DNA from: Mariniblastus sp.
Lineage (GTDB): Bacteria > Planctomycetota > Planctomycetia > Pirellulales > Pirellulaceae
DNA: 64,000 nt
Reading direction: 5' to 3'
Assembly: GCA_028823415.1 (NCBI GenBank)
Contig: JAPKBL010000002.1
Coordinates: 48,276-112,275, forward strand
In this document: positions 35,073 to 45,026 of the stretch, piece by piece
Layout: every line of letters starts with the position of its first letter
Numbering within the stretch: the stretch's first letter is position 1
The notes under the pieces: model-generated
What the model was told of the DNA's origin: nothing
The model's input: only the letters and a program-made list of their open reading frames with translations
Databases searched by the model: none
Position numbers and translations under genes: made by a program

Positions 35073-36752
35073 CTATTGCATTTTGGAGGTGCGAATGGCA
35101 TCGAGATACCGGGTGAGTTGTTTTTTCACGACGGGGAACAAGAAGAACAGACCGACCATGTTGGGGAAGACCATGGCAAAGATCATCGCGTCGGAAAAGC
35201 CCCATACGGAACTCATGTTGGCAGCCGAGCCAATGACAACAAAGATGCAAAACAGCATTTTGTAAGAAAGATCGGCTGCCTTGCTTCGTCCAAAAAGGTA
35301 CTTCCAAGATTGCAGACCGTAGTAAGACCACGAAATCATCGTGGAAACAGCGAACAGGACGACGGCAACCGTCAAGAAGACCTGGGAAAAAGGAATGTAT
35401 GCGGCAAAGGCTTGCGAGGTGATTCCAGCACCCTCAAAAGACTCTCCGTTAATGACAACAGCACCTGATTCATCGCCGCCGTAAGCAAACTGTTCGCCGC
35501 CGTGGTTAAAGATGATGATGACGAGTGCTGTCATGGTGCAGATGACGACCGTATCAATAAACGGTTCGAGTAATGCAACAAGCCCTTCAGATGCTGAGTA
35601 CTTTGTTTTGACTGCGGAGTGAGCGATCGACGCGGAACCCGCACCCGCTTCATTTGAAAATGCTGCACGCTTAAAGCCGATCAACAAAACTCCTATCACT
35701 CCGCCGACTCCAGCCTGAGGCGTGAATGCCTCCGTGAAGATGAGCGAAACTGCGCCCCCGAGAAGATCGTAGTTGCTAATGATGATGTACAGGCAAGCCA
35801 CCGCGTACAGAATGGCCATGAACGGAACTACTTTTTCGGTCACCGAGGCAATCCTCTTGATACCGCCGATGATGACGATTCCGACGAGGATGGCAAGAAC
35901 GATGCCAATCCCCGTACCAGCAGCCGTACTTTCAAGCCCTAGAAGATCTTTTAGAACAATCGTCGCTTGATTGGACTGAGCGGCATTGCCACCACCGAAT
36001 GAGCCACCGATGCAAAAGATTGCAAAAAAGACAGCTAGGATCGTGCCGGCAAAGCCAAAGCCTTTTTCCTTGAGCCCTTTGGCCAGATAGTACATTGGGC
36101 CGCCGTGCACCGTACCGTCTTCACCGATATCGCGGTATTGAACACCAAGTGTGCACTCCACGAATTTCGTTGACATTCCCAAGACACCGCAAACGATCAT
36201 CCAAAAGGTTGCGCCCGGTCCACCAAGCGCGATCGCGAGGGCGACACCCGCGATATTGCCATTGCCCACGGTTCCTGAAACAGCGGTGGCTAATGCCTGG
36301 AAATGGGTCACCTCGCCGTCTGATTCATCTGCGATTGTGTCGACAACATCTCCGTCGACGATGTTGACCTCTGCTTTTGGGTCTGCCGAATGATGATCGA
36401 GTTTGTCATATTTTCCACAAACCACTTTAAGTGCGGTAGGGAAATGAACAATGTTCACAAACCCAAAGGTAATGGTGAAAAACAGGGCGCTAAACACGAG
36501 GAGAAGAAGAACAAACGGTACACCGCCAAGAATGGGTACATACTTTGGTATTTGGAAGAAAACCACACCGCCAAAAAAGTCAGACACTGGTTTGAAGGCT
36601 TTGTCAATTTGCTCATCAATCCCAATGGAGGCGGCCCCGTCTGCTTCTGCAGCAACCTGAGCCAGTGTTTCACCTGTGTTAGGTAAATGTCCAATTGCAA
36701 TAATCAGCAGCAGTGCAAGTGCCGCAATTTTCAACCATTTTAAAGATGTCAT
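35073..36752 (-). CDS. Alanine/glycine:sodium symporter (AGCS family)
   Basis: This 559-aa membrane protein has a leader-like N-terminus, an extra segment of about 60 residues before the first core helix, then about eleven transmembrane helices of the AGCS family. Family signatures include GNGNIAGVALAIALGGPGATFW (sodium/substrate helix), GGPMYYLAKG and FSNEAGAGSASIAHSA. It imports alanine or glycine with sodium. It is longer than the typical 450-490 aa because of the N-terminal extension and an insertion (about 120-145, DHHSADPKAEVNIVDGDV). The gene is transcribed alone, divergent from the SUF regulator. Confidence 0.92.
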   Translation of the reverse strand: MTSLKWLKIAALALLLIIAIGHLPNTGETLAQVAAEADGAASIGIDEQIDKAFKPVSDFFGGVVFFQIPKYVPILGGVPFVLLLLVFSALFFTITFGFVNIVHFPTALKVVCGKYDKLDHHSADPKAEVNIVDGDVVDTIADESDGEVTHFQALATAVSGTVGNGNIAGVALAIALGGPGATFWMIVCGVLGMSTKFVECTLGVQYRDIGEDGTVHGGPMYYLAKGLKEKGFGFAGTILAVFFAIFCIGGSFGGGNAAQSNQATIVLKDLLGLESTAAGTGIGIVLAILVGIVIIGGIKRIASVTEKVVPFMAILYAVACLYIIISNYDLLGGAVSLIFTEAFTPQAGVGGVIGVLLIGFKRAAFSNEAGAGSASIAHSAVKTKYSASEGLVALLEPFIDTVVICTMTALVIIIFNHGGEQFAYGGDESGAVVINGESFEGAGITSQAFAAYIPFSQVFLTVAVVLFAVSTMISWSYYGLQSWKYLFGRSKAADLSYKMLFCIFVVIGSAANMSSVWGFSDAMIFAMVFPNMVGLFFLFPVVKKQLTRYLDAIRTSKMQ

Positions 36753-36971
36753 GATTTTCCACCGGATTCGGGGTAATTAAGTCGCGTTTACACTGCTATC
36801 GGGGCAGCTTTAATCAGCCGTTTTTATCGAACAAAGCATCGAGAGTCAATGATTTCCCGAATTTGCCTTGTTTTTGACATATGTGGTTGTGAAAATTGTT
36901 TTTAATGGATACTATTGCTCGTCGTTAAACCAAGCAATCGCCGAACCCGTCGGTTTTTACGCCTGCCTGCC

Positions 36972-37634
36972 ATGAACCATCACTCACAGTTATCTCAAAA
37001 TGATCGAGCCATGATTTCGGTTCTTCGCGGATCGAATTCTATGTCAATTTGTGAACTGACTGATGCGATGAGAGTCACGGCAACCGCCGTAAGGCAACGG
37101 CTAAACCGGTTGATGGCATTGGAACTTGTTGAGCGTTCGCGGACCGTAGAGGGGCGGGGACGACCTAGTTATCGTTATTTATTGACCGATAAAGGCAAAC
37201 GCAGCGGCGCCAATAATTTGGATGATTTGGCTGTTGTTTTATGGGAACAAGTTCAGGCAATTGAGGATCCTAAGGTCAAGCAAAAAGTTATTTCGGGAGT
37301 CGTGGAGCGGTTAAGTGAGAAGTACGAGCTTGCCGTTCGCGGGGACACGGTTCAGGAAAGAACAAGGTCGTTGGTCGAAATGTTCGCTGAGCGTCAGATC
37401 CCTATCAGTTTTGATGAAAACGCCGGGCTTACTGTTATCAAAGTCGATGGCTGCCCCTACCCGACCCTTGCAAGTGAAAACCGAGAAATTTGTGATATGG
37501 AGAAAGCGTTATTGGCAAACGTCATCGGACGTCCGGTCGACCGTTGCCAATGCCGACAGGACGGGGATAGTTGTTGCACATTTGAAGTCGGGCAAGACTT
37601 GGCCGACCTTGAACACGAAGTCGGATTGAGTTGA
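36972..37634 (+). CDS. sufR: SufR-like Fe-S-sensing transcriptional regulator
   Basis: From the ATG at 36972 the protein is 220 aa. The N-terminus is a winged helix (MSICELTDAMRVTATAVRQR, then RGRPSYRYLLTDKG) as in SufR/DeoR-type regulators. The C-terminal part has a cysteine set: CPYP, then Cys after exactly 12 residues (EICDMEK), then RCQC and DSCC, fitting a 4Fe-4S cluster as in cyanobacterial SufR. Those represses the suf operon when Fe-S supply is sufficient. The gene lies 115 bp upstream of sufC in the same direction, which supports the call. A 19-residue longer start is rejected. Confidence 0.85.
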   Translation: MNHHSQLSQNDRAMISVLRGSNSMSICELTDAMRVTATAVRQRLNRLMALELVERSRTVEGRGRPSYRYLLTDKGKRSGANNLDDLAVVLWEQVQAIEDPKVKQKVISGVVERLSEKYELAVRGDTVQERTRSLVEMFAERQIPISFDENAGLTVIKVDGCPYPTLASENREICDMEKALLANVIGRPVDRCQCRQDGDSCCTFEVGQDLADLEHEVGLS

Positions 37635-37648
37635 TTTTGAGACAAGCG

Positions 37649-37685
37649 TCGGATTCGAAAAGCCGTAGTTTTTGGATTCGGAAAA
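37649..37685 (+). promoter_or_regulatory. Direct repeat upstream of sufC
   Basis: Two related copies, tcggattcgaaaa (37649-37661) and ttggattcggaaaaa (37671-37685), lie between the SufR-like gene and sufC. They could be operator half-sites for the regulator. The match is approximate and no palindrome is evident. Confidence 0.3.
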
Positions 37686-37749
37686 ATTTTAGTTGGCATC
37701 GGGAATGCCCCGGGCTAAACCAGTCAGTTTATAGATTAGAAAAAAGCAA

Positions 37750-38562
37750 ATGAGCGACGTACTAAAAATAGTTGATCTTCATGTGTCGATTGGAGACAAG
37801 GAAATCTTGCGGGGTGTCAACCTTGCGATCACCGAAGGTGAAACCCACGCTTTGATGGGCCCTAACGGATCGGGCAAGAGCACGCTGGGTTTGGCCATCA
37901 TGGGTCACCCTAGTTACAACTGCACTCAAGGAGAAATCCTTCTCAATGGTGAAAATATCCTGGAGCTGGCGCCTAACGAGCGAGCTCGAGCTGGTATTTT
38001 CATGGCCTTCCAGCGACCGGTTGCAATCCCCGGTGTCAAAATGGCGGATTTTCTCCGTCATGCGACAACCAACGTTCGCAATCCTGACCGCAAGGAAGGG
38101 GAGGACTTGATTCCGATGCGTGAGTTTCGCAAAGAGATCAAGGCGAATATGGAACAGCTGCAGATGGATAGCGAATTCGCTCGACGCTATGTGAACGACG
38201 GATTCTCTGGAGGCGAGATGAAGCGTGCTGAAATTCTGCAACTCGCAATGCTTCAGCCAAAGTTCGCAATTCTTGACGAAACGGATTCGGGGCTTGACGC
38301 CGATGCGGTTCGTTTGGCGAGTCAGTCGATCAACGAGATTGGTCACAACAAGATGGGTTTGCTGATCATTACGCATCACGACAAACTGCTCGAGCACAAT
38401 CCGCCGAATTTCACCCATGTCATTCTCGGTGGGCGGATCGTCGAGACCGGTGGAAAAGAACTCGCCGAAGAACTACACGCTCAGGGATATGATCGGATTC
38501 GAAAACAGTATCCTGAAGCTGCCAAAGTAAATGACGAAGCAGAAGCCGAAGTGGTTGTTTGA
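37750..38562 (+). CDS. sufC: Fe-S assembly ATPase SufC
   Basis: This 270-aa ABC-type ATPase energises the SufBCD scaffold. Walker A is GPNGSGKST (37-45), the signature is FSGGEMKRAEI, which is the SufC variant of LSGGQ, and Walker B is FAILDETDSGLD. The switch His is in LIITHHDKLL. The last 15 residues are acidic. It is the first gene of the suf gene set and is followed by sufB after 153 bp. Confidence 0.96.
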   Translation: MSDVLKIVDLHVSIGDKEILRGVNLAITEGETHALMGPNGSGKSTLGLAIMGHPSYNCTQGEILLNGENILELAPNERARAGIFMAFQRPVAIPGVKMADFLRHATTNVRNPDRKEGEDLIPMREFRKEIKANMEQLQMDSEFARRYVNDGFSGGEMKRAEILQLAMLQPKFAILDETDSGLDADAVRLASQSINEIGHNKMGLLIITHHDKLLEHNPPNFTHVILGGRIVETGGKELAEELHAQGYDRIRKQYPEAAKVNDEAEAEVVV

Positions 38563-38715
38563 TTTTCAGGTTGTTAATACGCGTCAAAATAAAAACAGAA
38601 TGATGGGTGATTGTTCGCCGGTTGTTCATTAAGCGATAAAAAGAAAAGAAAGGAAGGGTAGGTCTTCGGCGAGGTTTTTTAAGGCCATGTCGAACGCGAA
38701 CCCGGAACGATTGTT

Positions 38716-40128
38716 ATGTCAACTGAATTGACTGAAAGCCAAGAGCTGAAATCGACTGAAATCAATAAATACGATTTCAAAACAGAAACGACTGCGGTTT
38801 TCAAAGCGCGAAAGGGAATCGACGCTGAGATCGTGAATCAGATTTCAGATATTAAAAACGAGCCAGACTGGATGCGCAAATTCCGCCTGGAAGCGTTGGA
38901 GATTTTTGAGTCAAAGCCAATGCCTGAGTGGGGTGGCGACATCGCGTTGGATTTTCAGGATATTTTTTACTATCTAAAACCGACCACGAAACAAGGCAAG
39001 TCGTGGGATGACGTTCCCGAGGAAATCAAAGAGACTTTTGAAAAACTCGGAATTCCAGAGGCCGAGCGGAAATATTTGTCGGGCGTAAAGGCTCAGTTCG
39101 AATCGGAAGTAATTTACGGATCGCTGAAGAAAGACCTTTCGGATCAGGGTGTTATTTTTACCGATACGGATACCGCGGTCCGCGAGCATCCCGAGTTGTT
39201 GCGGGAGTATTTCGGCAAAATAATCCCGTCCACGGATAACAAGTTTGCAGCACTTAACAGCGCCGTCTGGTCGGGGGGATCGTTTATCTACGTTCCACCG
39301 GGAGTCAGTATCGAGTTTCCTCTACAGGCCTATTTTCGTATCAACGAAGAAAACATGGGGCAGTTTGAGCGGACCTTGATCATTGTCGATGAAGGAGCTC
39401 AAGTCCACTACGTCGAGGGATGTACCGCACCGATGTACTCCAGTGAGTCGTTGCACTCGGCAGTGGTCGAAGTCGTTGTCAAGAAAAACGCGAGATGTCG
39501 ATATACGACGATTCAGAACTGGGCGAATAATATCTATAACTTGGTCACGAAGCGGGCATTTGCCTATCAGGACGCAACCATGGAATGGGTCGATGGTAAC
39601 CTGGGTTCCAAGCTTACCATGAAGTATCCGGCGGTTTACATGATGGAACCGGGAGCGCGTGGTGAGATTTTGTCGATCGCGTTTTCGAGTAAAGGCCAGC
39701 ATCAGGATGCCGGCGCGAAATTGGTGCATTGTGCTCCCGACACCACCGGAACCATTATTTCAAAGTCGATTTCTAAAAACGGTGGCCGGAGTAGTTACCG
39801 AGGTTTGGCGAAAATCGAAAAAGGTGCGGTTAATTCCAAGTGTTCGGTCGTCTGTGATGCGCTAATTCTTGACGACGCAAGTCGCAGCGACACCTATCCC
39901 TATATTGAAATCAACGAGCAGGATGTTTCGATGGGGCATGAGGCGAGTGTCTCTAGGATTGGCGAAGAGCAGTTGTTTTATCTGATGAGTCGCGGGCTGT
40001 CCGAGACCGAGGCGAGCACGATGATCGTAAACGGGTTTATTGAACCACTGGTGAAAGAACTCCCGATGGAGTACGCGGTCGAAATGAATCGGCTTATCCA
40101 GTTGCAGATGGAAGGTTCCGTAGGCTAG
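38716..40128 (+). CDS. sufB: Fe-S scaffold protein SufB
   Basis: This 470-aa protein is full length. It has the SufB N-terminal helical part, the right-handed beta-helix core ([32 protein letters not shown]) and the C-terminal segment [21 protein letters not shown]. Cys in EGCTAP and downstream residues are candidate sites for persulfide and cluster assembly. It works with SufC and SufD to build and hand over 4Fe-4S clusters in the cytoplasm. The intergenic gap before it is long (153 bp), but the one after it is short. Confidence 0.96.
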   Translation: MSTELTESQELKSTEINKYDFKTETTAVFKARKGIDAEIVNQISDIKNEPDWMRKFRLEALEIFESKPMPEWGGDIALDFQDIFYYLKPTTKQGKSWDDVPEEIKETFEKLGIPEAERKYLSGVKAQFESEVIYGSLKKDLSDQGVIFTDTDTAVREHPELLREYFGKIIPSTDNKFAALNSAVWSGGSFIYVPPGVSIEFPLQAYFRINEENMGQFERTLIIVDEGAQVHYVEGCTAPMYSSESLHSAVVEVVVKKNARCRYTTIQNWANNIYNLVTKRAFAYQDATMEWVDGNLGSKLTMKYPAVYMMEPGARGEILSIAFSSKGQHQDAGAKLVHCAPDTTGTIISKSISKNGGRSSYRGLAKIEKGAVNSKCSVVCDALILDDASRSDTYPYIEINEQDVSMGHEASVSRIGEEQLFYLMSRGLSETEASTMIVNGFIEPLVKELPMEYAVEMNRLIQLQMEGSVG

Positions 40129-40183
40129 GTCCCTTTCCTGAGTAAGGTTTTGCAGTTTTAACGACACGACACAAGAATTTGAA

Positions 40184-41503
40184 ATGACAACAACAACATT
40201 AACTGAAAAAATGCAACTGACATTTACCGATGAAGGATTCGCGGCGTTTCTCGGAACGTTGAATGAGCCCGAGTGGTTGACTGAGATTCGCACGGCCGCA
40301 TGGGCCAGATTCAAGGAGCTGCCGTGGCCAAGCAACCGCGATGAGGAGTGGATGCGAACGGATATTCGTTTGTTCCATCTCGAGAAGTTTTTCATTCCTT
40401 CCGCTCGAGGGGAAGTTGCAACCGGTGCCCCAGTTCTGGCCGACGGCGTGGAGTTGGCCGGTTCAGCAGCATCCTGCGATGGCGCCGCGTCGGAAGCGTC
40501 TCGGCTCGATTCGGAGATGGCAGACAAAGGCGTGATTTTTGGAACGATCAGTGAATTGCTCGAAGAGCACGGCGACCTGATTCAAAAGCATTTGTTTCAA
40601 GTCGTCGATGGGTTGGCCGATCGTTTTGCTGCACTTCATCAGGCGACTTGGACGAGCGGTACTTTTCTTTATGTGCCCCGCAATGTTTGCGTCGGGAAGC
40701 CGATCCACACGTTTTCAACAATGACCGATGGTGGTTGTGATTTCAGTCACACGTTGATTGTTTTAGAGGAAGGGGCTGAAGCGACGGTCCTCGCGGAATC
40801 CAATAACGAAAAAGGCAGTGTTGGCCTGCATTGTGGCGCAATCGAAATTGTCGTCGGCGACCGTGGAAATCTACGGTATGTCAATCTTCAAGACTGGAGC
40901 CAGAAGGTCTGGCATTTTGCTCACCAAAGCGCAATCATTGGGCAAGATACGAACCTGCAGTGGACCGTTGGAGCTTTAGGGTCTCGACTCGCAAAAGTAA
41001 ATCAACACGTCTCACTGAGAGGGAAGCGTGGAACCTGTCAGGTTAACGGCGTGATGTTTACAGAGAACAAGCAGCATCTCAGTTACCACACTTTGCAGCA
41101 TCATGAGAAACCAGATTGCACAAGCGATTTTCTTTATAAGAGCGCGCTTCAGGATCAATCGCGAACCGTGTGGAGAGGGATGATCAAAGTAGATGTCGAG
41201 GCGCAACAGACCGACGGTTATCAGCGCAACGACAACCTGCTGTTGTCAAGCAAAGCACGGGCAGATTCTATTCCCGGTTTGGAAATCGAAGCGGATGATG
41301 TGCGGTGCACGCACGGCTCGACAAGTGGTCGCGTCGACGAAGAGCTGATCTTTTATGCTCAGTGCCGCGGGTTTACCCGAAAGGAAGCGATTCGGGTGAT
41401 CGTCACTGGATTCTTTCAGCAAGTCTTCGATCGGGTTACGATCGAGAGTGTCCGGGAGGCGTTGGCCTTGGCAATTTCACGACGCGTTAGGGATTATGAG
41501 TAA
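40184..41503 (+). CDS. sufD: Fe-S scaffold protein SufD
   Basis: This 439-aa SufB paralogue has the SufD pattern: RDEEWMRTDI near the N-terminus, LYVPRNVCVGKPIHTF in the beta-helix, and the C-terminal His-containing CTHGSTSGRVDEELIFYAQCRGF. A 40-residue region (about 75-110) is Ala/Ser-rich and looks like an insertion. SufD pairs with SufB to form the heterodimer on SufC2. It starts 55 bp after sufB and is probably co-transcribed. Confidence 0.95.
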   Translation: MTTTTLTEKMQLTFTDEGFAAFLGTLNEPEWLTEIRTAAWARFKELPWPSNRDEEWMRTDIRLFHLEKFFIPSARGEVATGAPVLADGVELAGSAASCDGAASEASRLDSEMADKGVIFGTISELLEEHGDLIQKHLFQVVDGLADRFAALHQATWTSGTFLYVPRNVCVGKPIHTFSTMTDGGCDFSHTLIVLEEGAEATVLAESNNEKGSVGLHCGAIEIVVGDRGNLRYVNLQDWSQKVWHFAHQSAIIGQDTNLQWTVGALGSRLAKVNQHVSLRGKRGTCQVNGVMFTENKQHLSYHTLQHHEKPDCTSDFLYKSALQDQSRTVWRGMIKVDVEAQQTDGYQRNDNLLLSSKARADSIPGLEIEADDVRCTHGSTSGRVDEELIFYAQCRGFTRKEAIRVIVTGFFQQVFDRVTIESVREALALAISRRVRDYE

Positions 41504-41724
41504 ATCGCAAGATTGGAATGTTATTTTTAGTTCGGAATAACTGGGGTGCGATTCAGCAGAACGCGCCTCAACGGCTCCCTCATGGGTGGGAAACGGGGTC
41601 CGGCCTTTTTTCAAAACTGGAATCTTCGGTCGTAAATCCGACAGCGTTTGGATACAATGGATTTATCCTGGCTTAGCCCGGTTTTTTGTCCTAGCGGTTC
41701 CCAGATTAGCTTATTGAGGATGAG

Positions 41725-44130
41725 ATGATTATTCGGTCAGCTTCCGAGATTTACCTCGATGCCAATGCGACGACTCCCGTGCTGCCTGAGGCTGCCCAAG
41801 AGGCGCACGACGCCATGGAGGAGTTGTTTGGCAATCCCAGTAGCGCCCATATTTCCGGCCTGCGGGCACGATTTATTCTTGAGTCGACCCGGGATTTGGT
41901 CCGCGAGGTGTTAGCGGCTGAGGGAGGGCAGATTGTCTTCACCAGCGGGGCAACCGAAGCGATTCAAATGGGAATTTTTTCGACGCTCTGTGATATTCGC
42001 GAGCGTCGCGCCGAAGGGAAAGAGAACGAAGGAAGCCGGACTTTGTTGTACGGTGCAACGGAGCACAAAGCGGTTCCTCAAGCGCTTCAGCATTGGAATC
42101 AATTACTTGGTGTCAATAATCAAATCCTTGAGATTCCTGTCGACCAAAATGGGGCGCTGGATCTGGAGTTTCTAAAAACTCATGCCGCTAACGCTGATTT
42201 GATCTGCACGATGGCAGTCAATAATGAAACTGGCGTGGTTACCGATCTACAAGCTGTCGAAAAGACGATTCGCGCGGAGAATGCAACAGCGCGTTGGCTG
42301 GTCGATAGCGTTCAGGCGGTCGGGAAAATTGCCCTGAATTTATCGAGTTCGACGATTGATTACGCAGCCGTCAGCGGCCATAAGATATATGCCCCCAAAG
42401 GAATTGGTTTGTTATACGTCCGGGACGGTGCTCCCTTGGTGCCATTGTTAGCGGGTGGCGGTCAGGAGCATGGCGCCCGAGGCGGGACGGAAAATCTACC
42501 CGGGGTAGCTGCGATCTCAGCGGTCATGAGAAAGTTGGCGGATTCCGATTCCAAGACCTTCGCCGACGATGAGGTTTTGCGTGGCTACCGGGATCGATTG
42601 CTCCATGCCCTCGACAGTGCATTTCCGACCATCCAATACAATATGCCGATTGAGACGTCGGTTCCCACAACGATCAATTTTTCGGTCAAAGGATTTCCCA
42701 GCAAGGAATTACTCGACCTTTTTGATGCTGCGGGGATTCGCGTTAGTTCCGGTTCGGCTTGTGGTTCTATGGTGCAGCGCTCTTACGTGCTGGATGCGAT
42801 GGGGGTTTCTGAATGGCGATCCAATGGTGCTATTCGATTGTCATTTGGTCCACTCGCAACGACGGCAGAAATCAATTCCGCATGTGAGCGAATTAAGCAA
42901 GCCGGCCAGGCACTGTGTGAATCCTGTTTGGTCGTTGCTGGTGATTTAGATAGTGTTCCCGGCCAAGACCTCGATGGATTGGTGCAATTGAAAAATGGGT
43001 CGATGTGCACTTGGCTCTTAATGGACTCGAAAACCCGACATTGTATTGTGGTTGATCCATTCGAAGAATTGGCCGAACGGACCGAGGCGCTCATCCGGTG
43101 TCAAAGAAGTAAGGTACTTGCGATTCTTGACTCGCACGCCCATGTCGATCATGATTCCTGTCGCAAGATGCTTCTCGGAGTGCTCCGCGATCACGCGCAA
43201 GAATCGGCGGAAACAAACGACGAATTAGGATGGCCGAAAACGGTCGATGGGATGGTGGTGCTCGCCGATGGGACTGAGGCTCCCTATTTGCAATTTTCAG
43301 ACGACTGGATCGTTGCCAAAACGGACTTCCCGGGACACACTCTGATCGGGTGTGCTTATTTGGTTGGATCGTTATCTGAGGGCAACCGGTTGGAGGCGGA
43401 CAACGTCGTTTTCGCCTTTACTGGGGATATGATTTTGATGGGCGGGATTGGGCGGACGGATTTTCCATGCAGTTCCATTGACAAAATGTATGGATCGTTG
43501 AGGAGGCTGCCGAACCTGGTTTCAAGCCGAACGATTCTTTGTCCCACTCATGATTACAACAACGATTTTTCGACGACTCTCGAGTTTGAGCGAGCCGATA
43601 ACGCTTTCCTTGCCAAAATTCTATGCACAGAATCTCCATTAGATCTTCAGACATTTGTTGAAACCAAGCCTGGGATTGATGCGGGGATCGCCGACGCGAC
43701 CAACTCTGAGTTGGTATGTGGCTTGATTAAGGATTTTACAGTTGAGCAGGAGGGATCGATCGAGATTGGAAGGGAGGAGTTGAAACACTTCTTCAAAGAA
43801 CATCGGGACTCGTTGATCATCGACGTCCGTGAACCGCATGAATTTGCGTTCGCTCAGGACTGGAGCGAATTTGGTTTTCATTCGCCGCCCAAGAACATTC
43901 CGCTGACTCGGTTGAGTGGATATTTGCCAACACTGTTAGCTGCTCATCGAGAGTCACCTCGAGATGTTATTTTTCTATGTCGAAGCGGCAGGAGAAGCGG
44001 GAAAGCTGCCGAGGTTGCCCGACGAATTGGTGTCGAATCTGCACGGCACATCTCGGGAGGAATTGCATTAAACGTCAAGCACAAGTGCGCCGCAGAGTTG
44101 GAAGCGGATCAGATGGGCTATATGATCTGA
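41725..44130 (+). CDS. Fusion of cysteine desulfurase, ETHE1-like persulfide dioxygenase and rhodanese
   Basis: This 801-aa protein carries three enzymes in order. Residues 1-395 are a group I (NifS/IscS-type) cysteine desulfurase: YLDANATTP, PLP Lys220 in SGHKIYAPKG, and catalytic Cys346 in SSGSACGS. About 420-640 is a metallo-beta-lactamase fold of the ETHE1 class: His471-x-His473-x-Asp475-His476, PGHT, GGIGRTDF and HDYNN. About 685-795 is a rhodanese domain with VREPHEF and active-site Cys752 in LCRSGRRS. The expected chemistry is sulfur release from cysteine, oxidation of persulfide to sulfite, and persulfide transfer. It sits directly after sufD where a SufS would be expected and replaces it. 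No SufE or SufU is nearby, so the rhodanese domain may serve as the built-in sulfur relay. Confidence 0.9.
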   Translation: MIIRSASEIYLDANATTPVLPEAAQEAHDAMEELFGNPSSAHISGLRARFILESTRDLVREVLAAEGGQIVFTSGATEAIQMGIFSTLCDIRERRAEGKENEGSRTLLYGATEHKAVPQALQHWNQLLGVNNQILEIPVDQNGALDLEFLKTHAANADLICTMAVNNETGVVTDLQAVEKTIRAENATARWLVDSVQAVGKIALNLSSSTIDYAAVSGHKIYAPKGIGLLYVRDGAPLVPLLAGGGQEHGARGGTENLPGVAAISAVMRKLADSDSKTFADDEVLRGYRDRLLHALDSAFPTIQYNMPIETSVPTTINFSVKGFPSKELLDLFDAAGIRVSSGSACGSMVQRSYVLDAMGVSEWRSNGAIRLSFGPLATTAEINSACERIKQAGQALCESCLVVAGDLDSVPGQDLDGLVQLKNGSMCTWLLMDSKTRHCIVVDPFEELAERTEALIRCQRSKVLAILDSHAHVDHDSCRKMLLGVLRDHAQESAETNDELGWPKTVDGMVVLADGTEAPYLQFSDDWIVAKTDFPGHTLIGCAYLVGSLSEGNRLEADNVVFAFTGDMILMGGIGRTDFPCSSIDKMYGSLRRLPNLVSSRTILCPTHDYNNDFSTTLEFERADNAFLAKILCTESPLDLQTFVETKPGIDAGIADATNSELVCGLIKDFTVEQEGSIEIGREELKHFFKEHRDSLIIDVREPHEFAFAQDWSEFGFHSPPKNIPLTRLSGYLPTLLAAHRESPRDVIFLCRSGRRSGKAAEVARRIGVESARHISGGIALNVKHKCAAELEADQMGYMI

Positions 44131-44223
44131 AATTTTGCTTAGCCTCTGAATCGATCCGATTTTGATTTTTGGTTCTATCAATTAAAATTTGTCACTTTCT
44201 GCCGTCTCGATATCAATTGTTAG

Positions 44224-44583
44224 ATGAGCTCGGTAGACCTTAGTTCTTACCCTTCATGGAAACCTATGAGTGAATACATAACTGTTGCATCGGTCGCTGA
44301 AATTGCCGACGGATCAATGCGCCTCGTTGAAGTAGATGACCGATTGGTCATCCTGTCTCGAATTGGAGATGACTACTATTGCATCGATGATATCTGCACC
44401 CACGATGGTGGAACCTTGAGCGACGGGCCTCACGAGGGTTGTGAGATCGCCTGCCCACGACATGGGGCAAAATTTGATTTGCGGAATGGAAAAGCTCTTT
44501 CGATGCCGGCGACGCAGGATACCGTTTCGCACCAGGTTAAAGTAGAAGACGGATCCATTAGGATTCGATTAAATGAGTCTTGA
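44224..44583 (+). CDS. Rieske-type 2Fe-2S protein
   Basis: This 119-aa protein is a small Rieske ferredoxin: cluster ligands are Cys58-x-His60 (DICTHDGG) and Cys77-x-x-His80 (CPRHGAKF). It lacks any oxygenase domain and is the kind of Rieske protein often placed in bacterial suf operons, probably as an electron donor. A second in-frame ATG at 44266 (MSEYITVASVAEIADG) gives a more typical start; the 14 extra residues are uncertain. It lies 93 bp after the desulfurase fusion. Confidence 0.9.
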   Translation: MSSVDLSSYPSWKPMSEYITVASVAEIADGSMRLVEVDDRLVILSRIGDDYYCIDDICTHDGGTLSDGPHEGCEIACPRHGAKFDLRNGKALSMPATQDTVSHQVKVEDGSIRIRLNES

Positions 44584-44637
44584 TTTTGTTCAATTCAACC
44601 TTTTAAAACCCATTTTTTAGTTTCAGGAATTTAGGCC

Positions 44638-44961
44638 ATGGCGCTGCAAGAAGAACAGGTGCGTGAAGCACTCAAGCAAGTGATTGATCCGGAGTTGTTT
44701 GTTAACATTGTCGATCTTGGGCTCATCTATGTTGTGGATGTAGTTGCGGTTGACGGGGATGAAGAAAAATTCAATGTGAATATTGAAATGACGATGACCA
44801 GCCCGATGTGTCCGGCGGGTCCCCAGTTGGTTGCTGAAACCAAAAAGTATGCCGGTGAAATGGATGGCGTTGATGACGTTGAAGTCAAAGTCGTTATGGA
44901 TCCTTCGTGGACTCAGGATATGATGTCTGATGACGCAAGAGATCAGCTTGGTATCTTCTAA
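44638..44961 (+). CDS. sufT: SufT/MIP18-family Fe-S assembly protein
   Basis: This 107-aa protein has the MIP18 (DUF59/PaaD-like) fold: VREALKQVIDPELFVNIVDLGLIY and the conserved MTMTSPMCPAGPQL with its reactive Cys. SufT-type proteins help maturation of Fe-S proteins under high demand for cluster synthesis. It starts 54 bp after the Rieske gene on the same strand. Confidence 0.9.
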   Translation: MALQEEQVREALKQVIDPELFVNIVDLGLIYVVDVVAVDGDEEKFNVNIEMTMTSPMCPAGPQLVAETKKYAGEMDGVDDVEVKVVMDPSWTQDMMSDDARDQLGIF

Positions 44962-45026
44962 GCGCCCGCCATCCTCTGACACGTTTTGAGTTGAATTGAG
45001 ACTGGCGGAAAGACGAGCAAAGTTTC

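Noticed and set aside
37762..38418. Long antisense frame inside sufC (and similar ones in sufB/sufD)
   Set aside because: It mirrors the codon structure of a clearly real gene and has no recognisable product.
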